From Strongylocentrotus purpuratus (taxonomy: Eukaryota > Echinodermata > Echinoidea > Camarodonta > Strongylocentrotidae): DNA of 64,000 bases. The notes beneath the pieces were generated by a model. The model had not been told where the DNA came from. It worked only from the letters and a program-made list of their open reading frames with translations, and ran no database searches. Below are positions 1 through 40,324 of the stretch, piece after piece; positions within the stretch are counted from its first letter, which is position 1; each line of letters opens with the position of its first letter. Position numbers and translations under genes: made by a program. The stretch spans positions 15,222,882-15,286,881 of the forward strand of contig NW_022145611.1 of assembly GCF_000002235.5 (NCBI RefSeq). Direction: 5' to 3'.

Positions 1-1015
1 GCGCTCATCCGCATCTCACAACAACAAATATCGTAAATTTTATGTGGTACACTTTTGAACTGGTCAAAAAATAAAAATTTGATGACTGGAAGGGACATAA
101 TTTCATTTCTTTTGCATAAAGTACCATAAATAATCAATGGAGCAAAATCTCACAATTCTGTGTAGAAGTTTAGTGTTCCAAATTTAGCTCTACCAGATAA
201 GGCAAACCAAATCAAAATCAGTCAAGAAATGAGGGAAAAGAAGCAATTTTTGTTATTTTTGGAATAAATTTGCATAAATTACCATAATTAATTTATGGAG
301 AACAATTTCAAAATTCTGTGTAGAAGTTTAGTGTACCAAAGTTAGCTCTACGATATAAAGCAAACCAAATCAAAATTGGTCAAGAAATGAAGGAGAAGAA
401 GCCTTTTTTGTGATTTCGAATAAATTTGCATAAATTAGCATAGATAATGAATTTCATGATTCTGTGTAGAAATTTTAAATCGCCTTCCTAGCCCTATCAT
501 ATGAAACAATCAGAATCAAAATCGGTTGAAAAATAACGAAGAAGAAGCATTTTGAAAATCTTGATGTTGATGCCACAACAAAGTCTAAGTTTGTTGACCT
601 TAAATGACCTTTGACCTCAACTTAGTGACCTGAAATTATACTCACATGATTGGGGAGACTTGATAACCCTATAGCCCAATTTCCATTGACTAAGAACTTA
701 TACTCTCAAAATTATATCAAAAATTCAAAAACTTAACCTTAGGTTAAGTTTTCGATGATGATGCTACAACATAGTCCAAGTCTGTTGACCTGAAATGACC
801 TTTGACCTTGACTTTGTGATCTGAAATTTTACTCACAAGATTGGGGATACTTGATTACTCTATAATCAAAGTTTCATTGACTAAGAACTTATACTTTAAA
901 AATTATATCAAAAATTCAAAAACTTAACCTTAGGTTAAGTTTTTGATGTTGACGCCGCCGCCGTTCGCCGTCACCGGAAAAGCGGCGCCTATGTCTCGAT
1001 TTTTGCTATGCAGGC
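1..1015. repeat. Tandem intronic repeats with AGGTCA half-sites
   Basis: This is intron sequence of the LRR gene. At 113-556 there are about three degenerate 157-bp units, each with CTGTGTAGAA and a GGTCAAGAAATGA-like motif. At 561-941 there are two similar 190-bp units, each ending in TTAACCTTAGGTTAAGTTTT and each holding TGACCTTTGACCT (605-617 and 796-808). A short GC-rich end (950-1010) follows. There is no coding evidence. Confidence 0.8.
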
Positions 1016-1430
1016 GAGACAAAAATGACATTTTTGATACAATATTTAAATCACGATGCCTTTTGAATGCTTCATGCTAATCCAACTTTGTTCTGTGATA
1101 AAACTTTCTCAATTCATGAGCCCACTTTCGAATACAAGAAAGGCATGCTTTTCATTAAAAATAATCCAATTCAGTAACACAATACAGTGCCCCTCTGTTG
1201 ACAAAAAGAAGAAAGGCAATGATCCTATTTAAAAAGAGTGAAATTCCCCTTCTTGCTTAAACTTAATGTAGGCTATTCTCCCTTTATGCAAGAACATGGA
1301 GGATCAGACAGAAAATAGAGAATATTTCATGATGGTAAACTTGACAGAAATATCAGAGTTCTATCAAGATCAGACTTAAAAAGGGGAGGGGTGAGACATT
1401 TCTTGAAATCAACACAGTTCTGGCACTCAC
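1016..1430 (-). other. Intron sequence, LRR gene
   Basis: AT-rich sequence downstream of the donor at 1430. I see no exon or clear repeat here. Confidence 0.6.
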
Positions 1431-1680
1431 CGACATAGAGAGCGGTCAGATTGACCAGGTTGCACATCTCGTCCGGTAATGAGGTCAGCTGGTTGGAATG
1501 GGCACATAGCTCTTCTAGGTGTGTCAACTGACCGATGCTACCGGTCAGTTCGGTCAGTAGGTTGTTGGTCACATTGAGAATGACGAGGATGGACAGTCTA
1601 CCCAGGGTGGATGGCAGAGACTGGAGGTGGTTGTTCTTGCAATCTAGCTCCTGGAGGTGACTGAAGTTACCTATGCATTT
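1431..1680 (-). CDS. LRR gene, coding exon 5 (LRRs 3-6)
   Basis: The acceptor is TTTTGTCAG and the donor GTGAGT (1430-1425). The exon has 250 nt and ends in phase 1. Repeats begin LQELDCKNNHLQSLP, LVILNVTNNLLTELTG, LEELCAHSNQLTSLP and LTALYVG. The next exon is not in the window. Confidence 0.85.
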
Positions 1681-4600
1681 CTGACAAAAGAAATAAAAGG
1701 GAGAAAAAATTCAACTAAATAGGTACTGCGATAGCTATGCACATGAATAATGCAGTCACCTGTATTATTACCTGGTAAAAAGGAGCATCCAAATGTGTGG
1801 ATTCATTGAAAACTCATTATAAAAAGCTGTGACTAAAACAAAATTCCTGATATAACAAGGTAATGTTCATGGTCCCACTGTAGTGGAAACATATCACAGA
1901 ATACACCATCCCTCCATCCATCCTTTATTTGAAAAAAATAGTTCTAAACCCAGTTGGGATATGTCTCGATTCCAATCAATACTAGAGAGTTCTGATATAC
2001 TCTACATGCATAAAAAGGTTCCATATAATATACAAGACAGGAAATCAATGAAGTCTTAGGGAAATTTAAGGTTCAACTGTATGTGTTTTGTGATCAATTA
2101 TTCTTTCGTTTTTTTTCTTCAAAATTGGGCAATAATTAACACATAGAGACAGAAGTCAGCATTAAGAAATATTGATATTGTTAATATAAACAAAAGTAAC
2201 TATATTTTCCATTAATGTGGGTATGGTGTCTTGCCACAAATTCCTTAAATTGAGAAGGATGCAAACACATTACATAGCATACAAAAGCATTCTGATATAA
2301 GTAGGCCTACTAACTGGCAGTTTCTCAAGGCAGTTGTACTGTAGGAAGAGTTGCTCTAATCCGCCCAGCAGGCCTATTTCCTCTGGCAGTGAGACAAGCC
2401 GATTGTTGGACAGATTTAGAACAGTCAGCTGGCGACCCACATAACCGATCAGCTGAGGGCAGCATTTCAGATTCATGTAACTGCAGTTTACAAGGACAAA
2501 AAGATGGGTAGTTATTAATAAAGATGCAATCAACCTGTTTAAGTTTCTGCTTTATCAATATGGCTGGCAACAATTTAAAAAATAAAAAAACCTAAGATTT
2601 TAAAAAATGGAGATATGAACCGATATAGTCATAATCTTATTTTCTGTGCTACAGAGTGTGTAATATATGCTGGGACTATGCTTGTACACTATTAAGGTAA
2701 ACATTACACTGTTTATCAATGCTTGTTTATCCTTTACAAGTATTGTAACCTACTTCACCCTAACAAAGAGTTATTCAAACAAAAACAAAAAACAAGTGAG
2801 CATGTTGATGATACTTCACAATATATGCCACTTTTTCTTGAAATTTTCTGGACTGAATAAATGATGCTTTCCTACAAGATCTTGAAACAACACATTCCTA
2901 CCTAATGACAAAATGGACCAAACTCTTTTTTTCTTCTTCTATTCTTTGTTTGACTAGGATAGGAGAGGAGTTGTAGCGGTACTGACCTTATGTCTACTTC
3001 CACCTGTTTCTCCTCGCATGCAGTCTCCACCATACCCAAGGCTGCAGCATCCCCTGTCCCATGGGCTGAACAGATGGACAGCTTGTTAGCACGGCAGCAC
3101 GCCCCACACTGCTTGTAGCTGCACAATCAAGAGAGTGAGTGATTGAGAGACAAAATGTTATGCAAGGAAATGGTGTATGAATGAGAGCAGCGTATGTTGT
3201 GACTTTTGCACAGAAAAGTTTTGTGAGGAAAATATACTGGATAAAGAGATACAAGACATAGGTGTAACACGACAAAGATGAGCGAGAATGGAAAATAACT
3301 ATAGAAGAGAGAGAGAGAGGGGGAGGGAGGAAGAGATAGAGAGAGAGACACACAGGGCAAGGATGCAGAAATGGGTTAGAGTGAGGAGAAGAAAGGGGAG
3401 AGAGGTAACATGAGAGAGAGAGAGAAAGGGGTAAAGAGTGAAGGAACAGAGAGAGGAGATAGATTTGAAATCTCTGATAAAAATGTAAAATGAAATCTCT
3501 TACTTATACACCAAACGCTGCAGAGCCATGTCCAATGTAATGAGAAGTATAAAGCAGTTACCTCTATACTTAGATCATTCTATGAATGTTCATGCATGTA
3601 CATGTATGTGGCTCCAGACAACATGTAATCATAGCCAGCATGACCTTATCTACAGGAAACATGTGTAATTCAGAACTCTTGTTTCTTGCTTTTCCATGTG
3701 ACTGTGATTATCAATTTCATACTTTCTATTCCTGTTTAACTGAATGTTTTCACTCTTCTCCATTATATTTGTCCTGAATGTTTTGTATTTTAAATGCATA
3801 CCATACATGTATTTGTATGAAACCTGTAGAAGGTCAACCCCACTCTTATTCATTTTACATTCTTTTCTCTCTCGCTACCAGTCACTTCCTAACGATGATC
3901 GCTTCCTCTTTTTTACATCCCAGCCATATCATTTCATATTTCCTTTAAGTCCAATCCATCCATTTTATACAAATTTTGACAATATTTATATCCCTTTCCT
4001 TCCCTGTTTTGCTCTACCTGAGGCCTTTCTTGTTTCCTTGCCCTTTATCTCTCCCCACTCCTTTATACTTCTCATCCCAGATGATTAACAAGAGGCCCAC
4101 ACCACAGATACTGACTGTCAAAAAATATCAAGTAAAACATACTCAAAATGGTTGTTTGGTTCTTTGGTTACAAAAACTGATCCATAATTTATGATGTTTT
4201 TTAAAACCTTTGAGCTTGCTGGAAGCTACAAAGTAAGATGAAACAGACAACATCAACAAGCTGGAAAATATATCACTAAATATAATTTCAAAATGCATAC
4301 AGTACGAGGGAACTAGGAAGGGTATGCCAAATTGCTTTAATAGTCTTGACTTTGTCACCTTTCCTGAAACACTGAATGACTGAGGGCCAAAAGAAAGTCA
4401 AGAACACTTGATCAGTACAATACCCCTTTATCTCTCCCTCTCTCTCTCTCTCCTTGCCCCTGGTAGTGACTCACTCACCTGCACTTCCTCTTGGCTTGCA
4501 AGAGACCGCAGCTCCTGCAGGAAAGGGAGGGTTGCAACCGGGGGATTTCCCTACAAGAAATGATGACCTCACCACCAGAACGTGGACTGTCCCTCCTCAT

Positions 4601-5366
4601 GTTGGATAAAGAGCGCTCATGTTTGCGGTGCTGCAAGTACAAAGGTATGATGGATGATTCATAACAGTTGGAAATGGATTGTGATTACATCTTTCTGCAA
4701 TAGGGTGTGGCATGATTACATTGCAGAATTAAGTTCCACAGCTGAAAAGGTTGAGTAAACTATTATAATCTCTTTGCAAATAAAATAAAATGTAACCTAT
4801 GACATTTGGTGCAATGCATCTAGGTAATTGTAGGATCTGCATGAGCATGCCAGTGCCAATGAATAGGGAAACTAAAACGTGGTACAATATAAGTGCATTG
4901 TTAAACATATAGTTGGCCTCTCCATACTTGCCATGCATGCATGTATGTTTATACACAGACATATTTAGCTGCTTATAGAACTGTGGTTGAAATCTGAGAA
5001 AAGCGTTGGTGTAATACTTACTGTAATCCAGCGCTTGGTACTTGTATGTCCCACGGTAGCACCCGTAGCTAAGGGCCCATACACAGCTTCATCCCCCCTG
5101 GCAGCATGGCCACCACACCTCCTCCTGGCCCCGCCCTGCTTCTCCCCTCCCCTCTTGTCTGGCGCCCTCACTCCATTGCGAAGCAGACCAAAGACCAGGC
5201 AGACCACCGTGAAGGAGAGTAGACCCACGACGAAGATGGCCAAGGCAAAGGACTGGAGGTCATCAGTGGCCGAGAGAAGGTCAGTCAGTCCGGACAAAGG
5301 AATGAGGCCCTGGAGGGTGTCAAGCCAACATTGCTCCATGGCTGCACACTCACTAGCATTTCATAC
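1431..5366 (-). CDS. Leucine-rich-repeat protein with N-terminal membrane segment, 5' part of gene
   Basis: Coding exons on the minus strand are 5366-5022 (ATG at 5339-5337), 4630-4479, 3118-2987, 2480-2315 and 1680-1431. All have GT-AG borders and join in frame into 339 complete codons. The start is supported by a GCCATGG context and an in-frame TGA at 5363-5361 in the same exon. Residues 31-53 form one hydrophobic membrane segment. Residues 54-106 are basic and Gly/Ala-rich. About residues 134-210 are Cys-rich (motifs SCRSCG, QCGACC, KCC). From about residue 218 there are five to six LRRs of 23 residues with the LxxLxLxxNxLxxLP pattern of SHOC2/LAP-type repeats. The C-terminal part is beyond the left edge. 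I do not recognise the family. The LRRs suggest a protein-binding scaffold at a membrane; that role is inference. Confidence 0.8.
1681..2314 (-). other. Intron 4 (between coding exons), LRR gene
   Basis: AT-rich intron bounded by the donor at 2314-2313 and the acceptor at 1683-1681. No exon or clear repeat is seen. Confidence 0.7.
2315..2480 (-). CDS. LRR gene, coding exon 4 (first LRRs)
   Basis: The acceptor is AACTGCAG and the donor GTTAGT. The exon has 166 nt and ends in phase 0. It carries the repeats beginning LTVLNLSNNRLVSLPEEIG and LEQLFLQYNCLEKLP, both matching the 23-residue LRR consensus. Confidence 0.85.
2987..3118 (-). CDS. LRR gene, coding exon 3 (Cys-rich)
   Basis: The acceptor is TTGTGCAG and the donor GTCAGT. 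The exon has 132 nt, phase 2 to phase 2. It encodes the cluster YKQCGACCRANKLSIC followed by an acidic tail. The cysteine spacing could bind metal, but no named zinc finger fits. Confidence 0.75.
3119..4478 (-). other. LRR gene intron with purine-rich simple repeat
   Basis: The intron holds GA-rich simple sequence at about 3300-3465 and a TC run at 4433-4453. The short open frames over the GA tract are a composition effect. The rest is AT-rich with no recognised element. Confidence 0.7.
4479..4630 (-). CDS. LRR gene, coding exon 2
   Basis: The acceptor is TTGCAG and the donor GTGAGT. The exon has 152 nt, starts in phase 0 and ends in phase 2. It encodes a basic Ser/Arg-rich stretch and the first CxxC pair (SCRSCG). 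No known domain is recognised. Confidence 0.75.
5022..5366 (-). CDS. LRR gene, first coding exon (membrane segment)
   Basis: The acceptor CTAG lies at 5370-5367 and the donor GTAAGT at 5021-5016. The exon has a 27-nt 5' UTR with an in-frame stop, then codons 1-106 ending in phase 0. It encodes the hydrophobic segment FALAIFVVGLLSFTVVCLVF followed by a basic GC-rich stretch. It is more GC-rich than the surrounding introns. Confidence 0.8.
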
Positions 5367-5394
5367 CTAGGAAGAAAGGAATAAATAATAATAT

Positions 5395-5555
5395 AGTGAA
5401 ACTTGTCTATAAAAACCACCCAATGGAGACAAAGAAATTGATCTTTATACACATGTAAACACGATGGCGAGGTCTGTTCAAAATAAATTTTAAAATGTGG
5501 TCGTCATAGTCAGCTGGTCTTTCTATACAGGTGGTCACTAAAGCAGGTTTCACTG
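5395..5555. repeat. Diverged interspersed repeat
   Basis: The segment starts ACTTGTCTATAAAAACCACC and ends near CTATACAGGTGGTCACTAAA, giving related motifs near its two ends. A short related motif (GGTGGTCGCTAAACAGACCAC) occurs near 51,128. The repeat class is unresolved. Confidence 0.45.
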
Positions 5556-5609
5556 TGATATATTACTCATCATCTTGTTTACTAAGCAAACCCTCATCAG
5601 CATCAATGT

Positions 5610-5795
5610 TGTTTTTCCCGAGGGCCAGGCAATTATTATTACCCGAGCAACAGCAAGGTACCCATTTAACCACCTGGGCGGAGAGTGGAAAATGTATAAC
5701 AATGTCTTACCAAAGGACATTAGTACAGGGCTGGAATGTGAACCCTCTATCCTTGAATTGAGAGTCAAGTGAATGAACCACTATAATACCACAAC
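5610..5795 (-). repeat. tRNA-derived SINE-like copy
   Basis: On the minus strand a degenerate A-box-like region (about 5790-5770) is followed by a B-box-like GGTTCACATTCC (5744-5733). It shares the core CCAAAGGACATTAGTAC with two other minus-strand copies at 32,240-32,430 and 32,830-33,160. It is too diverged to be a tRNA gene. Confidence 0.5.
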
Positions 5796-6545
5796 AACTC
5801 CATAAGCAAGAATATTCATCATTGGCAGGCCAACAAAAGTTTGCTTGTTTTTAATCACCTCAAGTAACATGACTAATTAATCCTGTCCAGATATAGTAAA
5901 TGAAAAAAATAACTTTAAAATGCTCAAACTTTTGGCCAAAGATTAAGTTGGAAAAAGTAAAAAATGGTTCTTTGTTTCTTTGTTTTTCAAACACTTGGAA
6001 AATCTTTTCTGAACGGTGAACAGTCTCTAAATGTTACACATTTTACAAAGTCAGTACCGGTAATTAACGATTCAATAAAGGTTTCATTTTAAAAAAAAAG
6101 CACATCTTACAATAATGAACCCACCATGCAATAACTCTACAAAAATAAACAGCATACACATCTACATGTACACAGTATACACAACTTGTGTGTATAAATC
6201 CCCAGAAGCCTTTAAAGTTGTCCTCAGGTATCCCCTTGGGGCTAAAATTTAGAGGGAGTGTGATCCCCTTCCTCTCTGTTTCAGGTCACCACAAATCTCT
6301 GATCCTTTGGTGATCTGGACCTGCCCACGTCACCTGGTCCATATTTAGACCCGGTTAGATTTCAGATAAGTTTACAGTAGGTTGAATTACACCTTTGCCT
6401 TTGACTCTATCATCATGGGGATACATACTGGACAGGTCAATCTCTTCTAGGGACGTCAGCAATGTACACAATACCATTTACACTGTACATGTACAGGGGT
6501 ATGGCTACAAATCATGTACAATGTATGAAAATAACTCTCGGGCGA

Positions 6546-6710
6546 GGGGGGGGGGGTGGTGACTGTCCATGGGGGTAATTTTCTGGGGTTAATTGTCCTT
6601 GGGAGTAGTTTTCCAGGGTGGGGGGGGGGGGGGGGGGGGGGGTAATTGTCCCACTGGTTATGGACCGGGGGAGATTGTCCAGGGGGTTATTGTCCTAGAA
6701 CCGACTACTG
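6546..6710. repeat. Degenerate tandem array of GGGGTAATTGTCC
   Basis: About seven units of a roughly 20-nt motif built on GGGGTAATTGTCC, with two pure G runs (11 nt at 6546-6556 and 23 nt at 6620-6642). Confidence 0.75.
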
Positions 6711-8479
6711 TATAGTAACTTTGAATACATGTTCAGCTGTGCAATGGTTTAGTTTTTGCACTTCATTTGTATATTCAAAGTGTCAAATAGTTTTACTCCC
6801 TTTCCCAGATTTCCTGATGAACTGGAACTCAGAAAATTGCACAAAAAGAGGCTTTTTTGACAGTTCAAACATGAAACTACATGTATATCTGCATGGTACA
6901 CTCAGTCTCACACAGGCTACCTTCAATGTTATAATGATGCATTATTTAAATGCAAGTATTGTTGCAATCCAGATTTCAGCCTAAATTTGAATTGCCTATT
7001 TTATTTAATTTAATTTAATCTTTTTATTATAAATCTTTTTGTTGTTGTACTTTTCTCAGTAACACAAGTAAAAATAAATGAAGTAACACATCACTGTTTG
7101 TACAGAATGTCGATGTCCCAATTGTAAAAAAATAAAATCCTGAATGATCCAATTTAAGAAATGTCCAAAACAATATCCAAGATGATGTCCAAAACAGCTG
7201 ATGTCAAAAAATTGATATGATCAATAAATATCAATTTATGAATGCACTTACTCAAACAATCTACTTACTCAAATGATGAACAATAAATCACTAAATCACT
7301 GATTCACCGATGAAGCTCTACAGCATCAGGTAGTTATGCTGACGGAATTCTGATTTGATTTGGTAAAACTGACAGCTTTTATATATATTCTCATGGAGAG
7401 ATAAGAGCCTATTATTAAAAAGAGGACCAAAACATTCTACCTTACACCAAAACAAACAAATTTATTTGGAAGCTTCTGATATATGTGCTGTGTGATTCAA
7501 TTTAGTTCTGAACATTGCAACATGCAAGAGAAGGGGGGAATTTCTTGGTGTACACGTACAATGAACAGGTACATTCATTGTAATAATCTGTTTATTAACA
7601 AGCCAAAGAATCAGGGGCATTCCCTTGGTCCAGCTACTATAAATAGCCATATTGTAATGGTTTTATGCTCTTTACCTCAACACAAATACTGTTGTAATCA
7701 TTCCTGCATTAATAGGCAATTTACTTAAAGAAAAAAATTGGCCACCGAAAGTGAGTAGAAATCCTAAATTATTTGTAAAAGCATTAAAGCAAGTATCTTA
7801 ATGAATTGAAGACTTTAATGAAATGATTAAAATTAATATTATACTTTATCGTTCTAAAATCCATTACTCTTAGAGGAATGCAATTGGCTACATTTCGACA
7901 TTATATTGTATAATGGTAAAATTTACAGGTAATATGCAATGTCGGTCAACATTATGCACATACACGTACATGTATCTCCAATTAAAATACTGAGGAACAA
8001 GACTGAACTGTCAGTTGTGTTGAGATTGCTAAAGTATAATTAGTTTATCAACTGAAAAAAATAAACCTTCTGATGAGTATTAAACTTTCAGGGTATAATT
8101 TCTCACCCTTGAACCAAATAACACTAAAAATAAAAATAAGAGTAGTTTCTACCTGAAACTTACTTTGTAAATGTGTAATATATAAATATATTTCAAAAAA
8201 TACACTCATCTTGGATCGAAGACAAACAATTTCAAACATGTACAGTACATGTACATGTAAGTCATCTTTATTCCAGTGAAAGAAAATCAAAAAACAAATT
8301 ACATTAAAAATACCCAGGCCCTCTGCTAGAAGAAAATAATACTTTCTGATCAGGAGACCGGGTCACAGATATACATGTAATAACAAAATAACAAACACAA
8401 GAGTCAAAGAACCCAATACCAATTTACCAAACAAATAGAAAATACTGGAAAAAGAACAATAACAAAAAATGTATACCAT

Positions 8480-9590
8480 CATCATCATTATTATAAGTAG
8501 TATGTATTGTTATGATTATATTACTATCATTATTATTATTATCATTATCACTATTGTAGACTATATATTAATGATAATAATGATAGTACCGTAACAATAA
8601 TTATACTACTAGTGATGATGATGACGATGATGATGATGATGATTATGATGATAATGATGATGGTATAGATAATAATGATAATGATGATGCATGGTTATGA
8701 TACTGCATGATGATAATGATGATGATGGTATAGATGATAATGATATGATGATGGTGATGATAATGCATGATGATAACGATGATGATGATGGTGTAGATGA
8801 TAATGATAATGATGATGGTGATGATAATGCATGATGATAATGATGATGATGGTATATGATAATGATAATAATGATGATGGTGATGATAATGCATGATGAT
8901 GGTATAGATGATAATGCATGATGATGGTATAGATGATAATGATAATAATGATGATGGTGATGATAATGCATGATGATAACGATGATGATGTTGGTATAGA
9001 TGATAATGATAATAATGATGATGGTGATGATAATGCATGATGATAATGATGATGATGGTATAGATGATAATGATAATGATGATGATGGTGATGATAATTA
9101 ATGCATGATGATAATGATGATGATGGTCTAGATGATAATGATAATAATGATGATGGTGATGATAATGCATGATGATAATGCATGATGATGGTATAGATGA
9201 TAATGATAATAATGATGATGGTGATGATAATACATGATGATAATGATGATGATGGTATGATGATAATGATAATAATGATGATGGTGATGATAATGCATGA
9301 TGATAACGATGATGATGATGGTATAGATGATAATGATAATAATGATGATGGTGATGATAATGCATAATGATGGTGATGATAATGCATGATGATAACAATG
9401 ATGATGTTGGAATATATGTAGATGATAATGATAATAAGGATGATGATGGTAATGATAATGCATGATGATGATGAGGGTATAGAGTCTAGATTATATTGAT
9501 AATAAGGATGATGATGGTAATGATAATGCATGATGATGATGATGGTATAGAGTCTAGAATATATTGATAATGATGATGAAGAATGACATG
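8480..9590. repeat. GAT/ATG minisatellite with about 63-bp higher-order unit
   Basis: Built from GATGATAAT trinucleotide variants. From about 8,690 a larger unit of about 63 bp can be followed by its recurring ATGCATGATGA. The complement contains only TCA/ATC/CAT-type codons, so all three minus frames stay open for hundreds of codons (poly His/Tyr/Ser/Ile). These frames are artefacts of the repeat. Confidence 0.9.
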
Positions 9591-9990
9591 GATAATGTTA
9601 TTGTTAATGTTATCATTAGACATTACAAAATGATACAGATCTACATGTAGATCTAAATAATAAATAATAATAACATGTTCTCAAATTCAGTCACTCAGAT
9701 CATATCATGCAGATCATATCATGCAATCACGATTTCATTTTCACAACAACCATGACAAACATGACAAATGCATAGACTTTTCTAGGATGTTGACAGCCAT
9801 TGGCAACAAGCGCAAGCTGTCTGTGTGATCGCTCAGCTCATCTCATCTCCCTCTCGTCTCAGTTCATTCCGCAAAGATTCTACTTCTACTTTTTCTAGTC
9901 TAAAGTCTTAGAGAACTATTGTAATAAAGAAAAGTAGCCTAAAAATTAACTTTTCATCTGCATAAAATTACATAAAAATACATTCTTTAC

Positions 9991-10050
9991 CTTGTCATTT
10001 GCGCTAAGTTCAATGGAGTTCCATCAGCGTCCGCAGTCTCCAGCTGCAGC
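9991..10050 (-). other. Putative non-coding first exon of the LRR gene
   Basis: On the minus strand a strong donor, AAATGACAAG followed by GTAAAG, sits at 9991/9990. It lies upstream of the CTAG acceptor that opens the first coding exon, which itself begins with 5' UTR. The 3' end (9991) is therefore well placed. The upstream boundary is a guess because no TSS can be read. Confidence 0.45.
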
Positions 10051-10561
10051 GCTTCCAGTGTAGTGGAGCGTTTCCAGTGCAGTGGTAGCTCTCAGATCAT
10101 GATCAGCATGCATAAATATAGCGGATGCATGCAGGCCTGGCGCTGGATCTGGCCCGAGCTAGGGCGGCGGACGTCCGCGGTCTGTCGCCGCAGAGCATCA
10201 GCATTAAACAACGAGCGGACAGATTAAAATGAGTGAATAGCCAATTTGAATAGCAAATATTAATGATGACTGGTAAAAAAAAATATGATAAATTTTTAAC
10301 TTATAAGAGATTATAAACCTTTTAAATATTTAAAATATTCTTTTAAAATATTTTTTGAACTACAAAAAAGCTTTTAAAAAGAAAAAAATGCAAAATATTT
10401 GATTGATATTCATACGGACAGCTCTTTGTTCAATATAAGAAGGAGGCTGTGTAAATATTTTGTCGGTTACTTCAGGTTTAATTTTCACGGAGGCGTGACC
10501 TTTGATGTTTTAAAAACATGTTGCGATGTGTGCATGGCTGGATCTCTCTTGAACTGTGACA
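10048..10561. promoter_or_regulatory. Shared upstream region of the divergent LRR gene and PEX6
   Basis: The two genes are head to head with about 500 bp between the putative LRR first exon and the PEX6 ATG. The segment has a 19-bp direct tandem repeat (10048-10066 and 10067-10085, core TTCCAGTG.AGTGG) and a CpG-rich stretch. A 12-bp palindrome GCGGACGTCCGC (10167-10178) has a GACGTC core. No TATA box is convincing. A bidirectional promoter is inferred from layout. Confidence 0.5.
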
Positions 10562-39961
<29,400 letters not shown>

Positions 39962-40108
39962 TAAGTATCCAGGTCACCTAGTACTTCGGAACCACCAGGA
40001 GGGTGTTTCACAAAACTTGTCATCAGTGACAAATGACAGTTGTTGTTGTTGTAAGCTACTTTAATCCTTGCTTCTGATTGGTTATCAGCAGATTTGTCAT
40101 TGAAAAAA

Positions 40109-40270
40109 GACTTTGTGAAACAGGTCCCTGGTTTCTTATGGGTTAACCAAGAGACCATAATGGTTGATGAGAAAGATTTCATGGGAGTTACTGAACACTG
40201 TGCTTCCTCAATCTCTAAGCTAGAGTTCAACCAGAAACGGATTAAAAACAGAATCAGCAGGGGCTTGTAA
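40109..40270 (+). pseudogene. Relic copy 1 of PEX6 terminal exon
   Basis: It matches exon 17 from the acceptor region (AACAGGTCCCTGG) to a TAA at the homologous position. The frame is open: WVNQETIMVDEKDFMGVTE, then SISKLEFNQKRIKNRISRGL and stop. Only the AG-to-frame distance at the 5' edge is out of phase with exon 16. The spacer after it repeats GTCACCTAGTGCTTCTGAAC. Confidence 0.85.
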
Positions 40271-40324
40271 TAAGCCTTCTGGGTCACCTAGTGCTTCTGA
40301 ACCACCAGGGAGATGTTTCACAAA

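Larger units (their letters stand above)
5367..9988 (-). other. First intron of the LRR gene
   Basis: A 4.6-kb intron between the non-coding first exon (donor GTAAAG at 9990-9985) and the acceptor CTAG at 5370-5367. It contains a diverged repeat (5395-5555), a SINE-like copy, a GGGGTAATTGTCC array and a large GAT/ATG minisatellite, each listed separately. From 6,711 to 8,480 the sequence is AT-rich with nothing recognised. Confidence 0.6.

Noticed and set aside
4987..5370. A 127-codon plus-strand frame opposite the LRR first coding exon
   Set aside because: It is the antisense shadow of a GC-rich exon that has its own splice sites, Kozak context and membrane segment on the minus strand.
8609..9531. 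Three overlapping minus-strand open frames of 111-278 codons rich in His, Tyr, Ser and Ile
   Set aside because: They are three frames of the same GAT/ATG minisatellite. The complement of the repeat cannot form stop codons, so openness is automatic.
9637..9654. 18-bp palindrome AGATCTACATGTAGATCT
   Set aside because: ACATGTA-type palindromes are frequent throughout the window, so this one is not distinctive.
10556..10561. Using the GTG at 10,556 as the PEX6 start
   Set aside because: Non-ATG; the ATG two codons later has good context and an in-frame stop lies just upstream.
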